Positions 48,866-60,174 of a DNA stretch of 64,000 nucleotides are shown in pieces. Source of the stretch: Actinomycetota bacterium (GTDB lineage Bacteria; Actinomycetota; CADDZG01; WHSQ01); the NCBI GenBank assembly GCA_030447315.1, contig JAUJPD010000001.1:289834-353833 (forward strand). Reading direction: 5' to 3'. Both the position numbers and the translations under genes were made by a program. The stretch's first letter is position 1. Each line of letters begins with the position of its first letter. Below the pieces are notes generated by a model that worked only from the letters and a program-made list of their open reading frames with translations, ran no database searches and was not told the origin of the DNA.

Positions 48866-50289
48866 CTAGGTTGCCTCCGGCCGGAGGGTCGGGAACAGAA
48901 CGACCTCGCGGATCGAATCGGCCTGCAGCAGCAGCATCAGGAGGCGGTCTATCCCGAGCCCGAACCCGCCGGCGGGCGGCATCCCGTACGCCAGCGCCTC
49001 CAGGAACTCCTCGTCTTTGACCGTGGCCTCGTCGTCGCCGGCCTCGCGAGCCTCCGCCTGCTGCTCGAAACGACGCCGCTGCTCGGTGGGATCGTTCAGC
49101 TCCGAATAGATCGGTGCGATCTCGAGCCCGCCCAGGATGAGGTCGGCGTGCTCGGTGAACCCCGGGATGCTGCGGTGGTCTTTGGCCAGCGGAGACACGT
49201 CCGTGGGGAATCCCGTTACAAAGGTGGGAGCGATCAGCGTCTTCTCGCTCGTCTGTTCGAAGATCTCGGCGAGCACCTTTCCCCGCGACCATCTCTCGTC
49301 GATGCGGACGCCCAGTTCGGTGGCAGCCGTCGACAAGGCGGCGGCGTCGCCGTCGTTCCAGATAGCCATCAGGTCCCGGCCGGTGGCCTGCCCGATGATC
49401 TCGAACATGGTGGAGCGTTCGAAGGGAGTCGCGAGATCGATCTGCCGCCCAGAGATCTCGATCACGAGTCCACCCGTTACCGCTTGCGCGATAGAGCGCA
49501 CGAGGTCTTCGACCACGGCCATGGTGTCCTCGTAGTCGACGTACGCCTCGTACGCCTCCAGCATCGTGAACTCGGGATTGTGCCGCGGGAGACCCCCTCG
49601 TTGCGGAAGCTCCTGTTGAGCTCGTAGACCCGCTCCATCCCGCCGATCAGGAGCCTCTTGAGATACAGCTCCGGCGCCACCCGCAGGAAGAGGTCCATGT
49701 CGAGGGCGTTGTGGTGCGTGACGAAAGGACGGGCTACGGCTCCCCCGGCGAGCGGCTGGAGAAGAGGCGTCTCGACCTCCAGGAAACCTCTTTCCCCGAA
49801 GAAGGTGCGCACCGCGGAGTTGGCCGCGGAGCGGGCCTCGACCGCACGACGCGCGCCATCGTTGAGCAACAGATCCAGGTACCGCTGGCGGTATCTCGAT
49901 TCGATGTCGCTGATGCCGTGCCAGTTGTCCGGCATGGGTCGCGTGCACTCAGCGAGCAGCGTCGTCTCTGCGACCTTCAACGAGAGCTCTCCCCGGCGCG
50001 TGACGACCACCTCGCCACCGGCCCCGACGATGTCTCCGACGCCGAGGGCGCTGAACGCCGCCAGGCCCTCGTCTCCCAGAACCGCGTGCTGTGCGAACAG
50101 CTGGATGCGACCCGATGCGTCCATCAGATCTGCGAAGGCGACCTTGCCGTGAGTCCTGATCGTCATGATGCGTCCGGCCAGACGCGCCTCTGTTCCGGTC
50201 TCGGTCCCCGGCTCCAGCTCGGCGAAGCGGTCTCTGACGTCTCCGATCGAAAAGGTTCGCTCGTAACGGTACGGGTACGCCTGCGTCAT
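48866..50289 (-). CDS. lysS: Lysyl-tRNA synthetase (class II), with one apparent frameshift
   Basis: [26 protein letters not shown]...RQRYLDLL...[16 protein letters not shown] | [22 protein letters not shown]...[14 protein letters not shown]; break at ~49595. Confidence 0.93.
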
Positions 50290-51071
50290 CCCGCTTCTCC
50301 CACCGGGTTGCGCTCGAATATCAAGCGCAGGCCGAGCAGGGTCAGGGTCGGTTCGACCCTCTCGATCGTCCTGCAGTGTTCGATCACGGTCTCGGCATGT
50401 CCTCCCGTCGCCACCACCCGCGCATCGTCGTCCAGCTCCTTCATCGTGCGCTCCACCAGTCCGTCGACCAGTGCAGCAACGCCGAAGACGATGCCAGACT
50501 GGATCGCGAAGACGGTGTTCTTGCCGATCGCCGTCGGCGGAGCGACCAGCTCCACGCGCGGCAGGCGAGCTGTGGCCTGGAACAGCGCGGTCGCCGAGCT
50601 CTCTAGCCCGGGAGCCAAGGCGCCCCCGATGTATTCGCCGGCCCCGGTGACTACATCGAAGTTGATCGCGGTTCCGAAGTCGACAACGATCACAGGTTCA
50701 TCCGGAAATAGCTCGTGCGCTGCGACCGAGTTGGCCACCCGGTCCGCCCCGACCTCCTTGGGATTGTCGATGCGTATCACGATCCCGGTTCTGACCCCGG
50801 GTTCGACTACGACGGGCGGAAAGCCGAAGTACTTGAGCGCCATCGCGCGCAGTTGCTGGGTGGCCCGAGGCACAACCGAAGCGATCGCTACTCCCGTTAT
50901 CTCATTCGAGAAAGAAAGCTCAGCGAGTCGTAAGAACTCGCCGAACATCAGCGCGAGCTCGTCGGCGGTCCGTCGCTGCTCGGTGGACGCCCGCCACTCG
51001 TGTATCAGCTGCCCGCGGTCGAAGACGCCGAGGTGGGTCTGGGTGTTCCCTACATCGACGGCAAGCAGCAC
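50286..51071 (-). CDS. coaX: Type III pantothenate kinase
   Basis: (GTG)[17 protein letters not shown]...[12 protein letters not shown]...GGALAPGLE; stop/start overlap with panC. Confidence 0.93.
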   Translation of the reverse strand: MLLAVDVGNTQTHLGVFDRGQLIHEWRASTEQRRTADELALMFGEFLRLAELSFSNEITGVAIASVVPRATQQLRAMALKYFGFPPVVVEPGVRTGIVIRIDNPKEVGADRVANSVAAHELFPDEPVIVVDFGTAINFDVVTGAGEYIGGALAPGLESSATALFQATARLPRVELVAPPTAIGKNTVFAIQSGIVFGVAALVDGLVERTMKELDDDARVVATGGHAETVIEHCRTIERVEPTLTLLGLRLIFERNPVGEAG

Positions 51072-51913
51072 TACGCCTCCGAAACCGGAAGGTTGTCGAT
51101 CAGCCGGGTCGAACCGACACGAGCGGCGATCACCAGCAGGATGGGGCTGGTTCCGTCGGAGGGCCCGAAAGTAGTGGGGTCTACGGCGCGCGCGTATCCA
51201 AGGACCACTCCCGTCTCGGATTCCACGACGTCCTCCATCACCTTTTCGGCCACCTCTTGCGCAGCCCCTTCGGACAAGGCCGCGTGCCCTGCCTCCAGAG
51301 CTCTCCACAGAACCGTGGCACGCTCGCGCTCCTCGCTCGAAAGGTACGCATTGCGGCTGCTCATCGCCAGCCCGTCGGGCTCGCGCACCGTCGGGCATAC
51401 AACCACCTCGACCGGGATCGACAGGTCCCGGACCATGGCTTGTATCACCGCCACCTGCTGGGCGTCCTTCTGGCCGAAGTACGCCTTGTGTGGCTGGACC
51501 TGGTTGAAGAGCTTCGCGACCACGGTCGCTACCCCGTCGAAATGGCCGGGGCGAGCCTCGCCTTCGAGCGGGAGGGCGACGTCCGCAGCCGTAACCATCG
51601 TCGAGGTTCCCGCGGGATACATCTCCTCCGTGGTGGGCGCGAAGACGATATCGGTCCCCGCGCCTTCAGCCAGGTGCAGATCTCGCTCTTCAGAGCGGGG
51701 ATAGGCCGCAAGATCTTCGCGGGGGCCGAACTGCAGCGGATTGACAAAGATGCTGACGACGACGACGTCGCACTCGAGGCGCGCGGCTCGAAGCAAAGAC
51801 AGGTGACCCTCGTGCAACGCTCCCATCGTGGGAACGAACCCGATCGAGTGGTCCGCCCGCCGGTGTGGGGTAAGCGCATCCCGCAGGGCGCCCTCGGTGC
51901 GAACGACCTTCAT
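51071..51913 (-). CDS. panC: Pantothenate synthetase (pantoate-beta-alanine ligase)
   Basis: GFVPTMGALHEGHLSLLRAAR...YFGQKDAQQVAVIQ. Confidence 0.96.
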   Translation of the reverse strand: MKVVRTEGALRDALTPHRRADHSIGFVPTMGALHEGHLSLLRAARLECDVVVVSIFVNPLQFGPREDLAAYPRSEERDLHLAEGAGTDIVFAPTTEEMYPAGTSTMVTAADVALPLEGEARPGHFDGVATVVAKLFNQVQPHKAYFGQKDAQQVAVIQAMVRDLSIPVEVVVCPTVREPDGLAMSSRNAYLSSEERERATVLWRALEAGHAALSEGAAQEVAEKVMEDVVESETGVVLGYARAVDPTTFGPSDGTSPILLVIAARVGSTRLIDNLPVSEA

Positions 51914-52776
51914 CCGGTCTGCAGCGCGTCTTGAAGCGCCTCCTGATCCTCCGGCCCGATACGACCGCTTAGGAGCGCCGCCGCCACGATGGTGTTGATC
52001 GTGTGCACATATCCGTTCAGCAGGTGAGGGGAACGCGCGGCAACCGCTCCGGCGTGCTGCCGGACGACCTCGATCTCCCTGCGCACGACGGGCCCGGTGA
52101 GGGCCAGGGCCGCTCGCTCTGCCCGGCCCGCGTTGGCGACCGTACCGGCCGCGATCGGACCGAGCACTCGAGAAGGCGCCTCGACGCCTATCGAGGCGAG
52201 CATCTCTTCGCCGAGGGCCATGAGGGCCGCGATGCCGTTAGAGGTGGTGACGGCAGCCGCGTGCCACAACACCCGATCATCTTCGGCCACGTCGAGCGGT
52301 ACACCGTAAAGGTCCTGTTCGATCAGGACATGGGCCCACTCGCGGGCTCCCTCCGAGCAAGTCACGCCCCACGCCGAGCCCGGTAACCGTGCGACGGCGG
52401 TATCGACGTCGGGACACGCCTGGACGGGATGCAAAGCACAGCGCGCACGAGCAAAGGGAGCCGCGGCGAGAGGCTGGATCCCGGCCGAGCCGGCGAAGTG
52501 CACGACAACGGCATCCATACCGGGAAGCTCGGCCGCGACGTCCGCCACCGCGGCGTGCGGAACCCCAATCAATACGAGGTCCACCGCGGGGATCTCTCCG
52601 AGCGTGCAGGCCGGGGCGTCGAGACGCCGTGCCGCGGCCTCGGCCGAGGACGAGGTACGAGAAGACACCGAGACGATCTGGTGGTCCCGGGCGCGGAGAA
52701 GGAGGGCCACGGCGGTACCGACCGGTCCGGCCCCCACCAGCGCAACGCGCAAGGGGGCCGCGGGAAGAGACGTCAT
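51910..52776 (-). CDS. Rossmann-like/DUF2520 oxidoreductase-like protein
   Basis: LRVALVGAGPVGTAVALLLRARDHQIVSVSSR; position next to panC. Confidence 0.85.
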   Translation of the reverse strand: MTSLPAAPLRVALVGAGPVGTAVALLLRARDHQIVSVSSRTSSSAEAAARRLDAPACTLGEIPAVDLVLIGVPHAAVADVAAELPGMDAVVVHFAGSAGIQPLAAAPFARARCALHPVQACPDVDTAVARLPGSAWGVTCSEGAREWAHVLIEQDLYGVPLDVAEDDRVLWHAAAVTTSNGIAALMALGEEMLASIGVEAPSRVLGPIAAGTVANAGRAERAALALTGPVVRREIEVVRQHAGAVAARSPHLLNGYVHTINTIVAAALLSGRIGPEDQEALQDALQTG

Positions 52777-52852
52777 CGCAAGATCGCTCCAGTCCTGGGG
52801 GGGTACCGGTCGAGACCGAGAGCATAAGAGGGTGAGTCACTGCCTCCCTGCT

Positions 52853-52969
52853 GGAGCGCAGGCGAGACGTGTTGCACCCGGAGGAGCCTCCCCGCTCTTG
52901 GAGCGCAGGCGAGACGTGTCGCATCCCGGAGGAGCCTCCGCAGCAACTACTCGCTTCAGCGAGTAGTTG
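52853..52969. repeat. Two tandem copies of an intergenic repeat plus a perfect 12-bp inverted repeat
   Basis: ggagcgcaggcgagacgtgttgcacccggaggagcctcc / ggagcgcaggcgagacgtgtcgcatcccggaggagcctcc; CAACTACTCGCT-TC-AGCGAGTAGTTG at 52944..52969. Confidence 0.85.
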
Positions 52970-53076
52970 TGAGGACCGCGACGGAGGGGTGCGGCCGGCT
53001 CGCCGGAGCGGACCCCGCCGCTCTTGTCGCGACCTGGGTCGCCTGGAGGTGGCAGACGCGAAAAGAGGCGGGCTGG

Positions 53077-53562
53077 CTAGAAGGGTTCGAGCAGCTCCAC
53101 GTCTCCCTCGGCCTCGTCCAGGGAGTCGGCCAGCGGCGTCTCCCACGGGTCGGTCAGGCCGGGGTCGATCTCGAGCAGGGGGACGAGGGCGAAGCGGCGC
53201 TCCCGCAGGCGGGGGTGAGGGATCTCCAGGTCGGGCTCGCTGATCTTTTCGTTGTCGTAGAGAAGGATGTCGAGGTCAACAACGCGGGGCCCCCACCGGA
53301 TATCGCTCGGCTCGCGTCCCAGTCTCTGCTCGATGCGCTGACAGGTCTCGAGCAGAGCGCGCGGCTCCAACGCGGTGTCGATCCTGGCCGCGACGTTGAC
53401 GAACGAACGTTGAGGAGGACCTCCTAGGGGAGCCGTGGCGTAGAGGCTGGAGGTAGCTAGGACCGACACACCTGCGGCGGCATCGAGCGCGGAGACGGCG
53501 GAGCGGCAGAACCCGGCGCGGTCGCCGACGTTGGAACCGATGCCGATGTAGGAGATCCTCAT
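53077..53562 (-). CDS. folK: 2-amino-4-hydroxy-6-hydroxymethyldihydropteridine diphosphokinase
   Basis: YIGIGSNVGDRAGFCRSAVSAL...RWGPRVVDLDILLYDN...IPHPRLRERRFALVPL. Confidence 0.95.
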   Translation of the reverse strand: MRISYIGIGSNVGDRAGFCRSAVSALDAAAGVSVLATSSLYATAPLGGPPQRSFVNVAARIDTALEPRALLETCQRIEQRLGREPSDIRWGPRVVDLDILLYDNEKISEPDLEIPHPRLRERRFALVPLLEIDPGLTDPWETPLADSLDEAEGDVELLEPF

Positions 53563-53565
53563 CGT

Positions 53566-53919
53566 CTACAGCCTCTCGATCCTTACCGCGATCCTGCCCA
53601 CGTCTTGCTCGATCGGTGGTGCATCTTTCGCCACCTCCACGCTAACCCCATTCACGCCGGGGATCGCTGCAATGTGCCCGGCTATCTTCTCCGCGAGATT
53701 CTCCAGCAGCGCGCAGGTCGTGGTGGCCACCACCTCCTCGATCTCGCGGGTGACGGTGCCATAGTCGACCGTGTCGTTGAGGTCGTCGGTCTTTCCGGGC
53801 CGTCGAAGATCCAATGCGATCTCTATACCCACCAGAAGGAGCTGCTCTTCAGAGCGCTCCTCTTCGGTCGCGCCGACATGACCTTTCACTCGCAGATCCC
53901 GAACGATGATCGAATCCAT
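53566..53919 (-). CDS. folB: Dihydroneopterin aldolase
   Basis: DSIIVRDLRVKGHVGATEEERSEEQ...LNDTVDYGTVTREIEEVV. Confidence 0.94.
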   Translation of the reverse strand: MDSIIVRDLRVKGHVGATEEERSEEQLLLVGIEIALDLRRPGKTDDLNDTVDYGTVTREIEEVVATTTCALLENLAEKIAGHIAAIPGVNGVSVEVAKDAPPIEQDVGRIAVRIERL

Positions 53920-54776
53920 CAGAGTGTTCTACCTCGCGCTGCGATGGCCGCGGACATACGAGCAACCCTGGCCATCTCCGGGACATCGTGCACCCGCACG
54001 ATGTGCGCGCCTCGAGCGATCGCCCACGCCACCGTGGCCGCCGTTCCCTCCATACGTTGTGTCTCCGGCAGATCGAGAACAGCGCCGATGAACGACTTGC
54101 GAGAGGTCCCGGCCAGCACCGGGTAGCCGAGCCCAACGATCTCGTCGAGCCTGTCCAGCAGCTCCAGGTTCTGCCGCGGGGTCTTGGCGAACCCGAAGCC
54201 GGGGTCGAGAACGATGGAATCGCGAGCGATACCACGCGCCAGGAACCGCTCCGCGGCCGCAGCCAAGACGGAGGAAACGTCCGTGACGACGTCGTCGTAG
54301 CGGGTCAGGGAACGCATCGTGGCGGGGGTCCCGCGGGAGTGCATGAAGATCATCGCGGCCCCCGTGTGGGCCGCTACAGAGGCCATCTCTGGATCCGCTT
54401 CTTCCCCCGACGTGTCGTTGACGATGGAGGCGCCTGTCTCCACCGCCCGGCGAGCAACGGATGCCTTGCGGGTGTCGATCGAAACCGGCACCTGGGTTCG
54501 TGCGGCCACTGCTTCGATGACGGGCAGCACACGGCGCAGCTCTTCTTCTTCGGAGACGTGTTCGGCCCCCGGGCGCGTGGACTCACCTCCGACGTCGAGG
54601 ATGTCCGCGCCCTGTTCCACCATCTCGAGCGCATGCGCCACAGCCTCTCCGGTCTGGAACCAAAGGCCCCCGTCGGAGAAGGAGTCCGGAGTGACGTTGA
54701 GCACACCCATGATCAGCGGCCTATCGAGAAGCAAGGTATGGGAGCCGCAGCGGAGCTCGAGGGGCACGGGGCTCAC
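53919..54776 (-). CDS. folP: Dihydropteroate synthase
   Basis: [16 protein letters not shown]...[17 protein letters not shown]. Confidence 0.96.
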   Translation of the reverse strand: MSPVPLELRCGSHTLLLDRPLIMGVLNVTPDSFSDGGLWFQTGEAVAHALEMVEQGADILDVGGESTRPGAEHVSEEEELRRVLPVIEAVAARTQVPVSIDTRKASVARRAVETGASIVNDTSGEEADPEMASVAAHTGAAMIFMHSRGTPATMRSLTRYDDVVTDVSSVLAAAAERFLARGIARDSIVLDPGFGFAKTPRQNLELLDRLDEIVGLGYPVLAGTSRKSFIGAVLDLPETQRMEGTAATVAWAIARGAHIVRVHDVPEMARVARMSAAIAARGRTL

Positions 54777-55375
54777 CCGCGCCGGATGAAGCCCATCGCT
54801 TCGGCACGCGTCGCTTCGCTACTGCGGAACTGTCCCCGTACGGCAGACGTGACGGTTCGGCTACCGGGCTTGCGCACCCCACGCATGCTCATGCAGAGAT
54901 GCTCGGCTTCGATCACCACGAGGACTCCGCGAGGATCGAGCTCGGTCTCGATCGCGTCCGCGATCTGCGTCGTCAACCGTTCCTGTACCTGAGGCCGCTT
55001 CGAGAGCGTGTCCACCAACCGGGCGATCTTCGACAGGCCGGTGATCTTGCCGCTCTTGTTCGGTATGTAGGCGACATGAGCTTTACCTATGAAGGGGATC
55101 AGATGATGCTCGCAGATGCTGTGCAGATCGATGTCGCGCACCATGATCATCTCGTCGTGACCCGCCTCGAACAGAACGTCTAGCTCCTGGGTCGGCTCTG
55201 TGAGCAACCCGGCGAAGACCTCCTCGTACATATCCGCCACCCGCCGAGGCGTGTCCACGAGACCGTCTCGCTGGGGATCCTCACCGATGGCGATCAGGAT
55301 CTCTCGGATGGCGCGCTCGATGCGCGCCTTATCCATACCTTCATGGAGCGGATGAACCCTTTCGGCATCACTCAT
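54773..55375 (-). CDS. folE: GTP cyclohydrolase I
   Basis: [42 protein letters not shown]. Confidence 0.96.
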   Translation of the reverse strand: MSDAERVHPLHEGMDKARIERAIREILIAIGEDPQRDGLVDTPRRVADMYEEVFAGLLTEPTQELDVLFEAGHDEMIMVRDIDLHSICEHHLIPFIGKAHVAYIPNKSGKITGLSKIARLVDTLSKRPQVQERLTTQIADAIETELDPRGVLVVIEAEHLCMSMRGVRKPGSRTVTSAVRGQFRSSEATRAEAMGFIRRG

Positions 55376-55413
55376 GGCCCAACCCTAGTGGGCACGTACA
55401 GGGTGAGAAGAGA

Positions 55414-57366
55414 CTAGGCCTCGCCGAGTCGTGGCGTGGGTCGTGGGCGCGGCAGCCGCTTGCGTTCCGGGACCACGCCGGCCGCGTCGGCGTCGGCCTC
55501 GTCACGGGCCTGGCGACGGATGCGGGTTCGCTCGAGCGGATTGTTGGGAGACTGCTTTGCAACCTCGGCCAGGATCTCCGCGACCTCCGCCTTCTCCAGC
55601 GACTCTTGCTCGATCAGCTTCTGCACCATCAGATCGAGCTTGTCCCGGTACTTGGTCACGATCTCGCGGGCTTCGTCGTGTGCCTCCTCGACCAGACGGC
55701 GGATCTCCTCGTCGATCTTGGCGGCCACCACGTCGGAGTAGTCCTTCACGTGGCCGAAGTCACGTCCAAGGAACGGCTGTGACTCGTTCTCCCCGAGAGC
55801 CAGGGGCCCGAGCCGCGACATGCCGAACTGGGTGACCATCTGCTTCGCGATGCGCGTGCAGCGCTGGATGTCGTCCTGGGCGCCGGTGGTGGGCTCGTCG
55901 AAGACGAGCTCCTCGGCCACCCGGCCCCCGAGAAGCATCGCCAGTTCGTCGATGAGCTCCGAGCGGGTAACCAGGAAGCGGTCTTCGGTCGGAAGGGTGA
56001 GCGTGTAACCGAGGGCCCGTCCACGAGAGACGATCGAGACCTTGTGCACGGGGTCGGCGTTGGGCAGCGCATGTGACACGAGCGCGTGACCTGCCTCGTG
56101 GTAGGCGATGACCTTCTTCTCTTTCTCCGAGATGATCCGGCTGCGGCGTTCGGGCCCCGCCAGTACCCGATCGATCGCCTCTTCTAGCTCCTCCATGCCG
56201 ATCTCGCTCTTGCTGAACCGAGCCGCGAGCAACGCTGCCTCGTTCACGACGTTCGCGAGGTCAGCTCCGGTGAACCCGGGGGTACGGCGGGCGAGCACCT
56301 CTATGTCGATCTCTTTGTTGATGGGCTTGCCGCGCGTGTGAACCTTCAAGATGCCGGTGCGACCGTTGAGGTCGGGACGGTCCACCACGATCTGACGATC
56401 GAAACGGCCGGGACGCAAAAGTGCCGGATCCAAGATGTCGGGACGGTTCGTAGCTGCGATCAAGATCACGCCGCTCTTCACGTCGAAGCCGTCCATCTCG
56501 ACGAGCAACTGGTTCAGCGTCTGCTCACGCTCGTCGTGGCCGCCGCCCATGCCGGCGCCGCGGTGACGCCCCACGGCGTCGATCTCGTCCATGAAGATGA
56601 TCGCCGGGGAGTTGGCTTTCGCTTGCTCGAACAGATCACGGACCCGCGAGGCGCCGACACCGACGAACATCTCGACGAAATCTGAACCCGAGATCGAGAA
56701 GTACGGGACCCCCGCTTCACCGGCGACCGCACGAGCCAACAACGTCTTGCCGGTTCCGGGGGGGCCGAACAGGAGAACGCCCTTGGGGATCTTGGCGCCC
56801 ATCGCTTGGAACTTCTGAGGCGCCTCCAGGTACTCCTTGATCTCCTGGAGCTCCTCGACGGCTTCGTCGAGACCGGCCACGTCGGCGAAAGTGATCTTCG
56901 GCTGGTCCTTGGTGACCAACTTCGCACGCGATTTCCCGAACGACATGACGCGGTTGCCACCGCCTTGCATCTGCTGCATGAGGAAGAAGAAGAATCCGAC
57001 GATGATGATGATGGGAAGGAACTGGAACAGGAAGGAGAGCCACGGCGAACCTTGTTGTGGATCGGCGCTGACGGAGACGTTGTTCTCGAGCGCCACCTGC
57101 TGGTACTCGTCGATCGTGTCCTTGGGCAGCGCGACCTCGTAGCGGCCCTCACTGCCCTCGAGCTCGCCCACGACCCTCTCGTCGCGGGTCAAGAACTCCG
57201 CGGTGGCGATCTCGTTCGCTTCGACCCTCTGGATCCAGTCGTTGACGGACTCCAGCTCTTGAGGCTTGTCCGCGCCGCCCCGGTAGATGCTGAAGACCCA
57301 AACGACCGCGACGATGAGAACGAGATAGAAGACGGCGGATCGGAAGATGCGATTCATGGTTAGCAA
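55414..57366 (-). CDS. ftsH: ATP-dependent zinc metalloprotease FtsH
   Basis: [46 protein letters not shown]...[10 protein letters not shown] (HEAGH). Confidence 0.98.
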   Translation of the reverse strand: MLTMNRIFRSAVFYLVLIVAVVWVFSIYRGGADKPQELESVNDWIQRVEANEIATAEFLTRDERVVGELEGSEGRYEVALPKDTIDEYQQVALENNVSVSADPQQGSPWLSFLFQFLPIIIIVGFFFFLMQQMQGGGNRVMSFGKSRAKLVTKDQPKITFADVAGLDEAVEELQEIKEYLEAPQKFQAMGAKIPKGVLLFGPPGTGKTLLARAVAGEAGVPYFSISGSDFVEMFVGVGASRVRDLFEQAKANSPAIIFMDEIDAVGRHRGAGMGGGHDEREQTLNQLLVEMDGFDVKSGVILIAATNRPDILDPALLRPGRFDRQIVVDRPDLNGRTGILKVHTRGKPINKEIDIEVLARRTPGFTGADLANVVNEAALLAARFSKSEIGMEELEEAIDRVLAGPERRSRIISEKEKKVIAYHEAGHALVSHALPNADPVHKVSIVSRGRALGYTLTLPTEDRFLVTRSELIDELAMLLGGRVAEELVFDEPTTGAQDDIQRCTRIAKQMVTQFGMSRLGPLALGENESQPFLGRDFGHVKDYSDVVAAKIDEEIRRLVEEAHDEAREIVTKYRDKLDLMVQKLIEQESLEKAEVAEILAEVAKQSPNNPLERTRIRRQARDEADADAAGVVPERKRLPRPRPTPRLGEA

Positions 57367-57421
57367 AGGGTAGCAGGGCTGCGTAGCTACGAAACCGACA
57401 GATACGGCTGTGAAAGGCGCC

Positions 57422-57973
57422 CTACAAAGCGCTTGCTTCGTGCTTCAGGACACCGATATAGGGAAGGTTCCGGTACTTCTCGTCGTAGTCGAGCCCGTAG
57501 CCGACGACGAAGACGGGAGGGATCTCGAAGCCCGGGTACTTGACGTCCATCGGTACCGCTTGCTCGCCCTTCTTCCAGAACAACGAGCAGATCTCGAGCG
57601 ACCTCGGTCGGCGCGCCTCGAGGTATCGAAGCAAGTACGAGATCGTCAGCCCGGAGTCGATGATGTCTTCGACCAGGAGGACGTCCCGGTCGGTGATCTC
57701 GTAATCGAGATCCTTGAGGATGCGCACGACTCCGGACGACTTGGTCGCCGAACCGTAAGAGGACACCGCCATGAAGTCGAACTCGATCGGCAGCTTGATC
57801 CCACGCGCGAGGTCGGCCATGAACACGAAGGCGCCCTTCAGCACCCCCACCAGAAGCAGGTCGCGACCCCGGTAGTCCTCGGTGATCTGCTTGGACAGCT
57901 CGTTGATCTTGTCCTGGATCTCGTCCGCGCTGATCAGCACCTCTGCGACGTCGGGGTGGACCTCGAAGCTCAT
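57422..57973 (-). CDS. hpt: Hypoxanthine phosphoribosyltransferase
   Basis: [40 protein letters not shown]. Confidence 0.95.
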   Translation of the reverse strand: MSFEVHPDVAEVLISADEIQDKINELSKQITEDYRGRDLLLVGVLKGAFVFMADLARGIKLPIEFDFMAVSSYGSATKSSGVVRILKDLDYEITDRDVLLVEDIIDSGLTISYLLRYLEARRPRSLEICSLFWKKGEQAVPMDVKYPGFEIPPVFVVGYGLDYDEKYRNLPYIGVLKHEASAL

Positions 57974-58043
57974 GGCCGCATCCTAGTGTCCACTCCCTCT
58001 CCAAGGTCCCGTCCGCGTGGCCCGGTCGAGACGGGCCCGAAGC

Positions 58044-59033
58044 TCAGCCGTGGCTGGGGTCCAGAACGGTCAGGTGGTCCTTGTCGAGCACGATCTGTTT
58101 GCCGGACGCGACCGAGAACCGCAACGGCGGGACCGCATGTTCGTCATCGAGCGCGTCGAGCGCGGCATCGATCCCGCCGGATCGATCCCGTACCCGTCCG
58201 ATGGCCGACTCCAGCACCCGTCGTCGCAGAGCCCGCGGCAGGCCCCTCAACAGATCGAGCTTGATGACGGGACCGTCTTGACCGGACTGGATCAGGTCGG
58301 CCGAGAGCCGTTCGCCCAGCAGCGTGAAAGCCGCAGCATCCTCAGCCAGACGCTCCGCGGAAGTAGCGATCGCCTTGACCGCTCCGGCGCCCCAATGGGA
58401 TTCGATCGTCTCGACGAGGTGCGACCTGATCCGTACGCGATCGAAGCGGTGGTCTTCGTTCGCGGGATCCTCGTAGAACTCCAGACCCACCTCTTCGCAG
58501 TAAGACTTCGTTTCTGATCGCCGCACGTCGATCAACGGCCGAATCCTCGGCCCCTCTACGGGCCGAAGACCCGCGAGTCCCGAGGTTCCCGAGCCATGAA
58601 GCAACCGAGCCAGCGTCGTCTCCACACGGTCGTCAAGGGTGTGGCCGGTCACGATGGGGGCCGCCCCTATGTCTCCGGCGATCGAAGCAAAGAAGGCGTA
58701 GCGGAAGTCGCGAGCGCGGGCCTGCAGGTTGGGGCCTGCGAGATCGTGAGCACGAGCGACGTGTACGTCGTACCCGAGAGCTGCAGTGTCGCGAGCGACT
58801 CGGGCCGCTACTTCAGACGACTCAGGCGACAGACCATGATCGACGTGCGCGACGGCGATCTGCAGATCGAGCTTCTCTTCGAGGCGGGCCAGCACGTCCA
58901 ACAAACATGTCGAATCCGGCCCCCCCGACACGGCCACCAGCACGGACTCGCCACCGTTCAACATCCGGCGGCGCAGGATGGAGGCCAGGACCCCGTCGAC
59001 CAGGTCGAACCCGGCCCCCCCGAGGCTGCGCAC
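58044..59033 (-). CDS. tilS: tRNA(Ile)-lysidine synthase
   Basis: ESVLVAVSGGPDSTCLLDVLARL...AVAHVDHGL...TGHTLDDRVETTLARLLHGSGTSGL. Confidence 0.94.
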   Translation of the reverse strand: MRSLGGAGFDLVDGVLASILRRRMLNGGESVLVAVSGGPDSTCLLDVLARLEEKLDLQIAVAHVDHGLSPESSEVAARVARDTAALGYDVHVARAHDLAGPNLQARARDFRYAFFASIAGDIGAAPIVTGHTLDDRVETTLARLLHGSGTSGLAGLRPVEGPRIRPLIDVRRSETKSYCEEVGLEFYEDPANEDHRFDRVRIRSHLVETIESHWGAGAVKAIATSAERLAEDAAAFTLLGERLSADLIQSGQDGPVIKLDLLRGLPRALRRRVLESAIGRVRDRSGGIDAALDALDDEHAVPPLRFSVASGKQIVLDKDHLTVLDPSHG

Positions 59034-59043
59034 TAGCCGATCG

Positions 59044-60132
59044 CTAGGCCGCTACGCGCGTCAGCCACGACTCCGGCCTGCGCAGCTCTTCCATCGAGGG
59101 AAGGTGTGCCGGATCCACCCATAGGTGGCTGAGAGCGCTTACACCTCCCTGCGCGGCCACGCCCTCGCAGAAGGATTGCCCGAGCTCGTATTGACGAAGC
59201 TTCATCTCGAGTCCGATCGCCTGAGCCACGATGCGCTGGGCCACGTTTTGTTGCTGGCGGCGTCGCTGGAAGATGTGACGCATCTGGGGGAACGAAGGGA
59301 TGACCTTGGCGCCCACGCTGTCCATGACGAAATTGCCATGTCCCTCGACCACCGCCATCAACGCTTGGATCTGGTTCAGCACTACCTTCTGCTCCTCGTT
59401 GGCGAACAGATACATCGGGCTCTTCTCCTCCGCGGGAACCGACCTCGAAACAAGCTTTCTCCCCGCGACGGCAAGCCTTTGCGCCAAACCCTTCGCGTCG
59501 ATGTCGACCGAATCCAGGTAGTCGTGCACCAGCGACAGGAAGCGGGGGCGCAGCCAGGGGACGCCTTCGAACTGGAACCGATGGGTCACCTCGTGCAGAG
59601 CCACCCATAGCGCGAACTCTTCCGGGACGAAGCCGAAGCGACGCTCGGTCTCGACCATGTTCGTCCCCACGAAGAAGAGGGCCGCGTGAGAGTCGCGCCC
59701 CAGCGCTCGCCGAGACGCAGACCGCGGAGCCGACTCCTCGGAGACCAACAGGTCGTACTGACCCAACACCCTCCGAGACAGATAGCCCAGCAGAGCCCCT
59801 ACCTCGACCGAAACCGCGGTCGTTTGCAGCAACCTCGCCGGAAGCGGCACCTGATCGAGCCGCTTGCTGATCTTGTCGTGGATCGGGCCGAGCATCGCCG
59901 TCATGCCTTTGATGTTGATCTCGGCCCACCGGGCGCGGTCGATGATCTCCCACTCGACGGGGGCCGGAGCGGGGATCCCGCTGAACTCGCCCACCAGCTG
60001 CTCCGAACGGGGCACCGCTACCTCGAGGCCGCGCCGGAGTCGTTCGAGCAGGTAGGAGTCGTCGGCATCGCCGGCCCCCGCTACGCGGCGGGCGACGGCC
60101 ACCGCGAGGCGCGGTTCGATCAGATTAGCCAT
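59044..60132 (-). CDS. Zinc-dependent metalloprotease/DUF2342-type protein (F420-biosynthesis-associated family as annotated in Actinobacteria)
   Basis: EFALWVALHEVTHRFQFEGVPWLRPRFLSLVHDYL (HExxH)...AVVEGHGNFVMDSVG. Confidence 0.85.
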   Translation of the reverse strand: MANLIEPRLAVAVARRVAGAGDADDSYLLERLRRGLEVAVPRSEQLVGEFSGIPAPAPVEWEIIDRARWAEINIKGMTAMLGPIHDKISKRLDQVPLPARLLQTTAVSVEVGALLGYLSRRVLGQYDLLVSEESAPRSASRRALGRDSHAALFFVGTNMVETERRFGFVPEEFALWVALHEVTHRFQFEGVPWLRPRFLSLVHDYLDSVDIDAKGLAQRLAVAGRKLVSRSVPAEEKSPMYLFANEEQKVVLNQIQALMAVVEGHGNFVMDSVGAKVIPSFPQMRHIFQRRRQQQNVAQRIVAQAIGLEMKLRQYELGQSFCEGVAAQGGVSALSHLWVDPAHLPSMEELRRPESWLTRVAA

Positions 60133-60174
60133 GGGTCGATCCTCATCACGCTGGGGTGCCCGCGGCGGGGGCGG

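Noticed and set aside
52277-53146. 289-aa minus ORF spanning the DUF2520-folK spacer
   Set aside because: Crosses folK and DUF2520 in another frame and consists of repeat translation (GGSSGMRHVSPALQERGGSSGCNTSRL).
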